Assembly: GCA_018433245.1 (NCBI GenBank)
Contig: JAHDRN010000007.1
Coordinates: forward strand, 124,001 to 188,000
From: Candidatus Proruminimicrobium quisquiliarum
GTDB lineage: Bacteria; Elusimicrobiota; Endomicrobiia; Endomicrobiales; Endomicrobiaceae
Direction: 5' to 3'
DNA length: 64,000 nucleotides
Shown: piece by piece, positions 15,618 to 22,840 of the stretch
Position numbering within the stretch: the first letter of the stretch is position 1
Layout: each line of letters opens with the position of its first letter
Notes under the pieces: model-generated
The model's database searches: none
Told to the model about the DNA's origin: nothing
Seen by the model: the letters and a program-made list of their open reading frames with translations, nothing else
Made by a program: the position numbers and the translations under genes

Positions 15618-16520
15618 ATGGTAATTGATCCGTTGCATTCATATTTTGAAGAACTCAAAACTATAAAGCCGGCAAACCAAAAAGAATACGAGGACCTTTG
15701 GAAAAAAGCGAAAAAAGGCGATAAAAAAGCTTTTAACAGGCTGATTGAGTTAAATTACTGTCTTGTAATTCCGATAGCAAAAAGATTTTCAAAAAAAGGC
15801 GTTGATTTTATGGACCTTATTTCCGACGGGAATATGGGTCTTGTCAGAGCCGTTGAAAAATTTGATACAAAAAAAAATACGAAATTTTCAACATACGCGA
15901 CATATTGGATAGAACAGTTTATAAGAAAATCCATTGAAGACAATTCAAAAACCATAAGAATTCCTTCTTATATGTTTGACATTATCAATAAGTGGAAAAA
16001 AATCAGAAACCAGCTTCTTGGCAATTTAGGCAGAGAACCTTCCATAAAAGAAATAGCCCATAAAATGAAAATATCAATAGATCAGGCAAATGAAATCAAT
16101 AAAACGATTTTTTCTGTTGACAATATTGATTCTTTGGATTCAACTATTAATGAAGACAGCGAATCATCAAAAAAAGACACTCTTAAAGACACGATTTTAA
16201 AAACTCCCGAAGCAATAACCGAGATTATAAGAAATTCAAATAACGTCCAGAAAGCTTTGGATTTTCTGCCGGAAAGAGAAGCCGAAATTATAAAACTCAG
16301 ATTCGGACTGGGCGGAATTGCCCACTGCTCTCTTGACGAGGTAGGTAAAAAATTCAAACTTTCAAGAGAAAGAGTAAGGCAGATTGAATTAAAAGCTTTT
16401 CAGAGACTAAAAGGTATTTTCATTAAATTAAAACTTGCCGAAAAATCAGATGTTGACAAACTTATTCTTGATCAGAGAGAATCAAGGTTTGCCGATATTC
16501 AAAAAGACAGGAGAATATAA
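15618..16520 (+). CDS. Sigma-70 family RNA polymerase sigma factor (short, group 1/2 type)
   Basis: This 300-residue protein has sigma regions 1.2 to 4 without a region 1.1. Region 2 is seen as GVDFMDLISDGNMGLVRAVEKFD and FSTYATYWIEQFIRKSIED; region 3 begins TIRIPSYMFDIINKW; region 4 contains LDEVGKKFKLSRERVRQIE. It is shorter than typical RpoD and is best viewed as an RpoS/RpoD-like factor; I cannot decide whether it is the primary or an alternative sigma. It follows panD by 18 nt with a GGGGAG ribosome-binding site and overlaps apt. Linkage to dksA and polyamine genes suggests a growth-state or stress regulatory role, which is inference. Confidence 0.88.
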   Translation: MVIDPLHSYFEELKTIKPANQKEYEDLWKKAKKGDKKAFNRLIELNYCLVIPIAKRFSKKGVDFMDLISDGNMGLVRAVEKFDTKKNTKFSTYATYWIEQFIRKSIEDNSKTIRIPSYMFDIINKWKKIRNQLLGNLGREPSIKEIAHKMKISIDQANEINKTIFSVDNIDSLDSTINEDSESSKKDTLKDTILKTPEAITEIIRNSNNVQKALDFLPEREAEIIKLRFGLGGIAHCSLDEVGKKFKLSRERVRQIELKAFQRLKGIFIKLKLAEKSDVDKLILDQRESRFADIQKDRRI

Positions 16521-17047
16521 TGCAGAATTTAATAGAAAAATTAAATAAAACTATGCGCGATGTTGTTGATTTTCCGTCAAAGGGCATTATTTTTAAAGAT
16601 ATTACACCCATTCTTGCGGATATAAATCTCTATAACGAAATAATTGATATTTTGGCATCACAATATAAAAATAAAAATATTTCAAAAGTTGTAGGGCTTG
16701 AATCAAGAGGTTTTATATTCGGCATTTCTATTGCTCAAAAATTAAATCTTCCGTTCATTCCTATAAGAAAAAAAGGAAAACTTCCTTATAAAACTATTTC
16801 AACAAGCTATGCTCTTGAATACGGAACTGCCTCTATTGAAATTCATACCGATGCAATAAATGAAGGGGAAAACATTCTTATAGTTGACGATTTGCTTGCA
16901 ACAGGCGGAACGGCTTCCGCGGCGGTTGAATTGATAAAACAATTAAAAGGCAATGTAACTGCTTGCGTTTTTCTTACGGAATTGTTATTTTTAAACGGTA
17001 AATCTAAGTTAAAAGATATTGAAGTTTTCTCAATTTTGAAGTACTAA
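16520..17047 (+). CDS. apt: Adenine phosphoribosyltransferase
   Basis: This 175-residue enzyme salvages adenine to AMP using PRPP. The PRPP-binding motif ILIVDDLLATGGTASA and the N-terminal DFPSKGIIFKDITPIL are diagnostic, as is VVGLESRGFIFG. Its ATG overlaps the sigma gene stop (TAATG), so the two are translationally coupled. It is the last protein gene of the run; tRNA-Arg begins 10 nt after its stop. Adenine is a by-product of methylthioadenosine metabolism, though the polyamine route here does not generate it. Confidence 0.94.
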   Translation: MQNLIEKLNKTMRDVVDFPSKGIIFKDITPILADINLYNEIIDILASQYKNKNISKVVGLESRGFIFGISIAQKLNLPFIPIRKKGKLPYKTISTSYALEYGTASIEIHTDAINEGENILIVDDLLATGGTASAAVELIKQLKGNVTACVFLTELLFLNGKSKLKDIEVFSILKY

Positions 17048-17056
17048 TCGCAAAAT

Positions 17057-17130
17057 GCCCTGGTAGCTCAACTGGATAGAGCAGATCCGTCCTAAGGATA
17101 AGGTTGGAGGTTCAACTCCTCTCTGGGGCG
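17057..17130 (+). tRNA. tRNA-Arg (anticodon CCT)
   Basis: A 74-nt cloverleaf folds by hand: acceptor GCCCTGG with CTGGGGC (one G-T at each of two positions), D arm GCTC/GAGC, anticodon stem ATCC/GGAT with a G-A at the top, loop GTCCTAA with anticodon CCT at 17091-17093, variable loop AGGTT, T arm GGAGG/CCTCT with loop TTCAACT, and discriminator G at 17130. The CCA end is not encoded. It reads AGG codons, which are used in this AT-rich genome. Confidence 0.93.
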
Positions 17131-17501
17131 TTTTGAGTTCTTTTGAATTTATGCTGCGTTAAAAATTTGTTCGGATACCTCGGAGCTCCGCTCCTTTACA
17201 GTATACTCTCACAAATTTTTGCCTTGTCTAAATTCAAAATTACCTCAAAACTGCGTATATTTTGAACTTTTTAAAATTACTTCGGTTCGTCTCAAACTGA
17301 TAAATCTCTAACGGCAACTACAAAAAAACAAATTTTTGCCTTGTCTAAATTCAAAATAAACTTCGTTTTGCTATGCAAATCCGCCCAAAATCACAAAACT
17401 GCGTACCTGCTTCTGCAGACTCGTTCAAAAGAAAATCAAAAATATTCAAATATACTTGAAAAATCGGATATATTTATGTATTCTTTCCTAAATTATCATA
17501 T
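17131..17501. repeat. Repeat-rich non-coding region after tRNA-Arg
   Basis: No gene is seen in these 371 nt. A perfect 30-nt direct repeat occurs at 17211-17240 and 17328-17357 (begins ACAAATTTTTGCC and ends AATTCAAAAT). A partial inverted copy lies at about 17146-17170 (AAAAATTTGT). A second pair, CAAAACTGCGTA, occurs near 17246 and 17393, and GTTTTGAG (17130-17137) is the reverse complement of CTCAAAAC (17244-17251). The pattern suggests a decayed element that inserted at the tRNA 3' end, but no integrase or second tRNA 3' fragment was found. Confidence 0.7.
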
Positions 17502-17996
17502 ATGAATAAAAAAACATTAAACTTAATCCAAGCGGTTATTCTTTTGCCTTTCATGGTTATTTGTGTTATTCCGGCACTTATTCTCTTATTTACAAAATTT
17601 CGAATTATAGATGTATCTATAATGTTTTTTGTTGCTTTAGTACTATTTCTTATAGGCATTTTCTTTGCTGTTTGGACAGTTTATCTGTTTTGGTCAAAAG
17701 GCAACGGAACTCCCGGGCCTTGGGCTCCGCCAATAAATCTGGTTATAGAAGGACCATACAAATATACTAGAAACCCTATGATCACAAGCGTTCTGTTTAT
17801 GTTACTTGCCCTGTCAATCTTTTTCTTATCTTTTGGCATCTTTATTTGGTTTATAATCTTTTTAGCTGTTAATATCATATATTTGCGCCTAGTTGAAGAG
17901 AAAAAATTAAAAATCCGTTTTGGTGAAGAATATATAAAATATAATAAATCAGTCCCGATGTGGATTCCAAGTCTAAAACCATATAAAAAACAGTAA
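17502..17996 (+). CDS. Isoprenylcysteine/phospholipid methyltransferase-family membrane protein
   Basis: This 164-residue integral membrane protein belongs to the ICMT/PEMT-like methyltransferase superfamily. Three or four hydrophobic segments are followed by the family motifs EGPYKYTRNPM and EEKKLKIRFGEEYIKY, which bind S-adenosylmethionine and substrate near the membrane. Bacterial members are often of unknown substrate; lipids, amines or small molecules are possible. It is a single gene between the post-tRNA repeats and a bidirectional terminator. A TCATAT-rich stretch precedes the ATG and no good Shine-Dalgarno is visible. Confidence 0.82.
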   Translation: MNKKTLNLIQAVILLPFMVICVIPALILLFTKFRIIDVSIMFFVALVLFLIGIFFAVWTVYLFWSKGNGTPGPWAPPINLVIEGPYKYTRNPMITSVLFMLLALSIFFLSFGIFIWFIIFLAVNIIYLRLVEEKKLKIRFGEEYIKYNKSVPMWIPSLKPYKKQ

Positions 17997-18103
17997 TACT
18001 TATTTCACTATTTTTTATAATAATACCATAAAAAGTATAATTTATTCATGCATGTTTAAAAAATAATGTGAGATACGATAAAATTATATTATATAAGATA
18101 TTA

Positions 18104-18137
18104 AAAAAACCGGCACATGTAAATGTACCGGTTTTTT
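18104..18137. terminator. Bidirectional hairpin terminator
   Basis: AAAAAACCGG (18104-18113) pairs perfectly with CCGGTTTTTT (18128-18137), with a small inner ACAT/ATGT stem. It lies between the convergent methyltransferase gene and the beta-barrel fragment, giving a U-tract on both strands. Confidence 0.85.
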
Positions 18138-18159
18138 AATTTAAAGCAGATTTTCTTTA

Positions 18160-18537
18160 TTAAAAATCAAATCCGTAATAGAAATTAACACTTAAAATAC
18201 TTATATTTTGATCTCTTATTGAATCAGGCTCATTACCGTCAATTCCGGAAGAAGTATATCTCAATTCTCCGCCGGTAATATTGCCTGTTTTAGTTCTCCA
18301 GTTTGCGCCTATACCGATTACGTAACAACCGCCGCTTCCTGAAGCATCTGCACTTTCGCCATTAACTTTTACAGTATATGACGCGCTTCCAAATCCTATT
18401 CCGACAGGCACATAAAATCTTGTCTCCTCTTTCGGACCGTTTAAATATATGTGAGTTAAAAGCAGAAAATTTGCAAAAATAGTAGACTGGTTTACTTCAA
18501 TATTGGTGCTTGTGTCTGTCTTCGGCAAAATAACCAA
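18160..18537 (-). pseudogene. C-terminal fragment of an outer-membrane beta-barrel protein
   Basis: The 125-codon frame begins at a TTG with a stop just three codons upstream and no signal peptide or ribosome-binding site. The sequence shows alternating hydrophobic strands typical of a small porin-like barrel: RFYVPVGIGFGSASYTVKV, CYVIGIGANWRTKTG, GELRYTSSGI and a final ISILSVNFYYGFDF. The terminal F-x-Y-x-F pattern is the classical C-terminal barrel signature recognised by the BAM complex. The N-terminal part is absent from all frames upstream, so this looks like the remnant of a deleted gene. It could alternatively be a very short unprocessed barrel. Confidence 0.65.
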
Positions 18538-19029
18538 TCCAAATTATGATCTATTACAAAATTTAATAACAATTTCTCAATTTTTTTTTATAAATTTAAA
18601 TTTTACTACACAACAATGTGAATGCTAATGTATAACTATTAAAATAAAATATCAATTGTATTGAAATTTATATTTATAATTAAGAATAATCTAGCTGTAT
18701 TTAATAAATCACTTTAATGTTAACCATTTTCAAAAACACCCTATGAACTTAACATAATATATCTTATCGGAACTATATTTTTTGCGTTTTTTTGAGTTTT
18801 TGGCAATTTTTTTTGAATTTTATTTTTTAGAAAATAACAATTAGGAAAAAATGAAATTAAAAAACAAATTTTAAAATGGTCAAAATAAAATGGAATGTGT
18901 TGATTTTTAATATACCACAAAAGGTATAATTAATTTTTAAGAAAAAATTAAATTTTTGAATTTTTGAAAAAATAAAAAATCAGGAAAGAAGAAAAATTAA
19001 AGTATGGAAAAAACCTGTAAAAAGCCAAT
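18538..19029. other. AT-rich gene-poor stretch
   Basis: About 490 nt of extremely A/T-rich sequence contain no supportable gene on either strand. The only structure noted is TATACC/GGTATA (18912-18929) around ACAAAA. The ATG-led minus-strand frames upstream of the barrel fragment stop after a few codons, so the missing N-terminus is not hidden here in another frame. Confidence 0.6.
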
Positions 19030-19078
19030 AAAAATAAAAAAATCCCCCAGAAAAGTTTTTTTAAAAAAAACCGGAGGA
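19030..19078 (-). terminator. Terminator of the HAD phosphatase/glycogen phosphorylase unit
   Basis: On the minus strand TCCTCCGG (19071-19078) pairs with CTGGGGGA (19043-19050) with two G-U pairs, extended by an inner T8/A7 stretch, and is followed by a run of T residues interrupted once. It begins 4 nt after the stop of the HAD gene. Confidence 0.75.
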
Positions 19079-19082
19079 TCTT

Positions 19083-19733
19083 TTATTTTTGTAAGAAATT
19101 TAAAATATCGGAAGGTTGGGAAGCTATAAAAGACGGAGAATTTGCTTCTATTTTAGCTCTGGCAGAATAGCCGTATAAAACCGCAATTGTTGAAATACCG
19201 GCCGATTTACCGCATAAAATATCATTTATCCCGTCTCCGACCATAACAGTATGGTCTTTTTTTACTTTAAGTTCTTTTATTATTGAATTTATGGGCAGAC
19301 AACTCGGTTTTTTTTCAGGAAAAGTATCCCCTCCGCATATTTTTATAAAATATTCGGCTAATCCGAGTTTTTCTATTATTTTTTTAGTATATACTTCTGT
19401 TTTATTGGAAAGAACCGCTTTTTTTATGCCTGGCAGCGCATTAAGCATATCAAAAATACCCGAATATACGTAAGTCGTATCCAAAAGATGCTCTGAATAA
19501 TACTCATTAAAAATTAAAAAAGCGTTTTGCTTATCTTCTTTTGATAATTCATTAGGCAAAACGGAATCTATAAGCCTGCGTATTCCGTTTCCAAGATATG
19601 AGGCTACTTCTGCCGAATTTATATCAGAAAGGGTATATTTTCTTCTTATAAAGTTTACAGCTGCCGTCAGATCGTCCTTTGAATCAACCAAAGTCCCGTC
19701 CAAATCAAATATCATCAGCTCGATTGTTTTCAT
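19083..19733 (-). CDS. HAD-superfamily phosphatase (phosphoglycolate phosphatase-like)
   Basis: This 216-residue protein is a HAD hydrolase with an alpha-helical cap. Motif I is MIFDLDGTLVDSKDD, motif II is AVLSNKT, the motif III lysine is in PEKKPSCLPI, and motif IV is MVGDGINDILCGKSAG. The best match is the Gph/PGP type, which dephosphorylates 2-phosphoglycolate or similar small sugar phosphates, but substrate is not determined by these motifs. It follows the glycogen phosphorylase gene by 10 nt and is probably cotranscribed, hence a sugar-phosphate substrate such as a beta-hexose phosphate is plausible. Confidence 0.85.
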   Translation of the reverse strand: MKTIELMIFDLDGTLVDSKDDLTAAVNFIRRKYTLSDINSAEVASYLGNGIRRLIDSVLPNELSKEDKQNAFLIFNEYYSEHLLDTTYVYSGIFDMLNALPGIKKAVLSNKTEVYTKKIIEKLGLAEYFIKICGGDTFPEKKPSCLPINSIIKELKVKKDHTVMVGDGINDILCGKSAGISTIAVLYGYSARAKIEANSPSFIASQPSDILNFLQK

Positions 19734-19743
19734 AAATCTGATA

Positions 19744-22350
19744 TTAAAACCATTTAATTAAACCGGGAATATACTCAATTACTCCCATATATTGCGGAAC
19801 AACCCTTACTATATACCCGCAATGTCCCACTTTATTTGTTTCTATTTCAATTTCGTATATATACGATCCGTCATTTTCTTTTGATATCATTTTCATGTTA
19901 TTGTATTCTTCATCGCTCATAACATGTTTGGAATCTAAATAACCCAGACACAACTGGACAAAAACGTCTTCATTATCTATCTGGCCCAAGAACACTTTTG
20001 CCTTTATTTTCATTTTATTTTTCATTTTAATGTTGTATCCGTTCATATCGTCCGACATATTTACAATTGAAACTTTAGGCCAGTTGGTTTCAATTTTGTC
20101 CTGCCAGACTGTTTTCTTTTTTGCGATTTCAAAATTATTTTCCTGCATTTTTATCGTATCAACCATTGAAGGAATATAGAAATTTTTAGTATATTCTTCT
20201 ATCATTCTGTTTGTGTTAAATTTAGGACCGATCGTCTGCATGCAGTTTTTCATTTTCTGTATCCAGCCTCTCGGCAAATTATCCTGTCCTCTTTTATAAA
20301 ACAACGGTATTATTTCTTTTTCAAGCATTTCATACATAGATCTGCTTTCAACTTCATTCTGATACTCTAAATCAGGATAAGTTTCGGTTGAGCCTATAAT
20401 CCAGCCGTTGTCTCCGTTATATCCTTCGCACCACCAGCCGTCTAAAACGCTGAAATTCAATACTCCGTTTACAGCCGCTTTCATGCCGCTGGTTCCCGAA
20501 GCTTCTTCCGGTCTTAAAGGGTTATTAAGCCATACATCCACGCCCTGCACAAGATAATGAGCTACGTTCATGTCATAATCTTCCAAAAATACAATTTTAA
20601 ACCTAAGTTCGGGGTCTGCCGCAAGTTTTATTATACTTTTAATAATTTCTTTTCCTTTATCGTCTTTAGGATGAGCTTTACCGGCAATTATAATCTGGAC
20701 CGGCATTTCCTTATTTAAAAGAATCTTTTTTATTCTGTACAAATCTCTGAATATCAAATTGCCGCGTTTATACGTGGCAAATCTTCTTGCAAAACCTATA
20801 GTTAAAGCTTCCGGATCAAGTATTTCATCGGCATATTTTACGGCCTGTACCGATACTCCTCTTCTTTCCAACTGAAGTTTAAGTCTGTGTCTTGCGAACG
20901 AAACCAGTCTTTCTTTTCTTCTCTCGTGGCTTCTCCAAAGTTCGGCATCAGGAATATTTGCCACGCGCTGCCATAAAGTCTGGTCTGCCGGCTCATCTTT
21001 CCAGTCGCTGCCCATATATCTGTCAAACAGACCGGCAAATTCATAAGACAGCCAAGAATTTGTATGAATTCCGTTTGTAATATGACTAATAGGAATTTCT
21101 TTTCTAGGCAATTCAGGCCAAATATTCTGCCATATCTGCCTTGATACCGTCGCATGCAGCCTGCTTACGCCGTTTGCTTTTCCGCATGCTTTTAACGCAA
21201 GTATTGTCATTGAAAAATCTTTTTCATACGTTTCTGTTTTAAAATCGCGTCCCAAACTTAAAAACTGCTCTTTGTTTAAGCCTAAATGCCTATAAAGAGG
21301 CTCAAAATAAGTGGCTACCAAATTCGGAGAAAAAACTTCATTGCCGGCCGGAACAGGAGTATGCGTCGTAAACACGCAAGTTGCTTTTACAACTTTCTGA
21401 GCTTCTTTAAAAGACAGCTTTTTGTCATCCATTAAAATTCTTATTTTTTCCAAAAGCAAAAATGCAGAATGCCCTTCGTTTATATGAACAACCGAAGGCT
21501 CTATATTCAAAGCTTTAAGAACCTGCACTCCGCCGACTCCCAAAAGTTTTTCCTGCTTTATTCTCATTTCTTTGTCGCCGCCGTACAATTCACCGGTAAT
21601 CAGTCTGTCTTCCGGCAAATTTTCCTGACAATCCGTATCCAGAAGATACAAAGAGACTCTTCCGACTTTTATTTCCCAGACTCTGGCATAAACTTTCGGA
21701 GATGACGGCAAAGAAATAGTTATTAACAAAGGAAAACCGTCTTCTTTTGTCAATAAACGCATTGGCATTCTGTAAAAATGGTTTATGGCATATTCTTCCA
21801 TTTGCCATCCGTCGTTAGTTAAATACTGTTTAAAATAGCCGTTTCGGTAAAGCAAACCTATTCCTACCAGAGGAAGCCCCATATCGCTTGCCGATTTCAA
21901 GTGGTCTCCGGAAAGAACACCCAAACCGCCGGAATATATCGGAAGGCTTTCATGTATTGCGAATTCCGTGGAAAAATAGGCTATTTTTTTATCTTTATAT
22001 TCAGGAAATGTTTCATCAAACCATGTCGGCATAGTGAGATATTTATCCAAATTTTCTTTTACTCTTTTCATATGCGATATAAAACTGTCGTCTTCCGACA
22101 ATTCTTCAAAACGAGACTGGCTTACTCTGCCAAGCATAGCCTTCGGATTATGATAAACGTCTTCCCATACGTCTCTGTCCAGTCTTCTGAATAATTCTAT
22201 GGCGTCGCTGGTCCAGCACCACCATAAATTTTCGGTTATTTCAAGAAGCTCTTTTAATTTTTCAGGAACTTTGGGAATTACCACAAAACCTTTGGCTTTT
22301 GTAGACACAAAAGTTTCTTGATTTTCATTAAATAAATCTTTATTTATCAT
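19744..22350 (-). CDS. glgP: Alpha-glucan (glycogen/starch) phosphorylase
   Basis: This 868-residue GT35 enzyme releases glucose-1-phosphate from glycogen. It is the Thermotoga/archaeal-like form with an N-terminal DUF3417 region (NLWWCWTSDAIELFRRLD) followed by FSTEFAIHESLPIYSGGLG. HINEGHSAF and TTHTPVPAGNEVF lie in the active-site region, and the PLP lysine is in EASGTSGMKAAVNG near residue 620. The N-terminal allosteric phosphorylation tail of animal enzymes is missing, as expected. A C-terminal extension of about 100 residues follows the catalytic core. It starts with GGAG eight bases upstream and leads a two-gene unit with the HAD phosphatase. Confidence 0.93.
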   Translation of the reverse strand: MINKDLFNENQETFVSTKAKGFVVIPKVPEKLKELLEITENLWWCWTSDAIELFRRLDRDVWEDVYHNPKAMLGRVSQSRFEELSEDDSFISHMKRVKENLDKYLTMPTWFDETFPEYKDKKIAYFSTEFAIHESLPIYSGGLGVLSGDHLKSASDMGLPLVGIGLLYRNGYFKQYLTNDGWQMEEYAINHFYRMPMRLLTKEDGFPLLITISLPSSPKVYARVWEIKVGRVSLYLLDTDCQENLPEDRLITGELYGGDKEMRIKQEKLLGVGGVQVLKALNIEPSVVHINEGHSAFLLLEKIRILMDDKKLSFKEAQKVVKATCVFTTHTPVPAGNEVFSPNLVATYFEPLYRHLGLNKEQFLSLGRDFKTETYEKDFSMTILALKACGKANGVSRLHATVSRQIWQNIWPELPRKEIPISHITNGIHTNSWLSYEFAGLFDRYMGSDWKDEPADQTLWQRVANIPDAELWRSHERRKERLVSFARHRLKLQLERRGVSVQAVKYADEILDPEALTIGFARRFATYKRGNLIFRDLYRIKKILLNKEMPVQIIIAGKAHPKDDKGKEIIKSIIKLAADPELRFKIVFLEDYDMNVAHYLVQGVDVWLNNPLRPEEASGTSGMKAAVNGVLNFSVLDGWWCEGYNGDNGWIIGSTETYPDLEYQNEVESRSMYEMLEKEIIPLFYKRGQDNLPRGWIQKMKNCMQTIGPKFNTNRMIEEYTKNFYIPSMVDTIKMQENNFEIAKKKTVWQDKIETNWPKVSIVNMSDDMNGYNIKMKNKMKIKAKVFLGQIDNEDVFVQLCLGYLDSKHVMSDEEYNNMKMISKENDGSYIYEIEIETNKVGHCGYIVRVVPQYMGVIEYIPGLIKWF

Positions 22351-22391
22351 TTTTGTCTCCGTTAGGGGCAGTATGTTTTAAGACCCTATCT

Positions 22392-22420
22392 ATCGTATAA
22401 ACTTATATACATTTTGTCAA
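22392..22420 (-). promoter_or_regulatory. Promoter of glgP
   Basis: Minus-strand TTGACA (22415-22420) and TACGAT (22392-22397) have a 17-nt spacer, giving a leader of about 35 nt before the glgP ATG. Confidence 0.65.
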
Positions 22421-22526
22421 GAAATTTGCATACGGTAAAACATAAAAAATACAATACGACGGCGCTTATAATTTCTATAAATTAATTCGCCGTTGGCTGT
22501 TTGCCTGCCTTACTTAACAGCTATAC

Positions 22527-22555
22527 TTTACAAATTAAATAAAAAAGAGTAGATT
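22527..22555 (+). promoter_or_regulatory. Promoter of the small zinc-ribbon gene
   Basis: TTTACA (22527-22532) and TAGATT (22550-22555) have a 17-nt spacer. The region between this and the divergent glgP promoter carries an ACGGCG/CGCCGT inverted repeat (22459-22464, 22488-22493) of unknown role. Confidence 0.6.
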
Positions 22556-22602
22556 ATATATGCAAGCAGTAAAAATGTAAGCATATTTTGCGGAGGTTCA
22601 CA

Positions 22603-22752
22603 ATGGCAGAAGCAAGATGCATGAAGTGTAAAAAACAGGTAGAAGTAAAAAACGCCGAAGAAACTATTATGAAAAACGGTATGAAAGCCGTTAAAGGCGT
22701 TTGCCCGGATTGCGGAACAAAAGTTTTCAAAATTCTCGGGAAAAGCAAATAA
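22603..22752 (+). CDS. 49-residue zinc-ribbon protein (DUF5679-like)
   Basis: An ATG at 22603, with GGAGG at 22592-22596, opens a 49-codon frame. The protein has two CxxC knuckles, RCMKC near the N-terminus and VCPDCG in the second half, separated by a lysine-rich segment with two AV/NG repeats, consistent with a single zinc ribbon of the DUF5679 type. It has its own promoter and its own terminator, so it is a monocistronic, deliberately expressed small gene. Function of this family is unknown; nucleic acid binding is a reasonable guess. Confidence 0.85.
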   Translation: MAEARCMKCKKQVEVKNAEETIMKNGMKAVKGVCPDCGTKVFKILGKSK

Positions 22753-22759
22753 ATTAGAT

Positions 22760-22806
22760 GGAGCTAACCATATATAAGTTTTAATTTTATATTGTTAGCT
22801 CCTTTT
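22760..22806 (+). terminator. Terminator of the small zinc-ribbon gene
   Basis: GGAGCTAAC (22760-22768) and GTTAGCTCC (22794-22802) form a perfect 9-bp stem, prolonged inside by ATATAA/TTATAT, and are followed by TTTT. It lies 7 nt after the stop codon. Confidence 0.85.
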
Positions 22807-22840
22807 CTATTTACAATTTAAAAAAAGGATTTACTTTCAC

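Noticed and set aside
17057-17130. Selenocysteine or other special tRNA
   Set aside because: The cloverleaf is standard length with anticodon CCT and discriminator G, as in ordinary tRNA-Arg.
17211-17357. CRISPR array
   Set aside because: Only two copies of the 30-nt repeat with an 87-nt gap, no further units, and no cas genes.
22554-22748. 64-codon minus-strand frame
   Set aside because: It mirrors the plus-strand 49-residue zinc-ribbon gene, which has a promoter, GGAGG and terminator.
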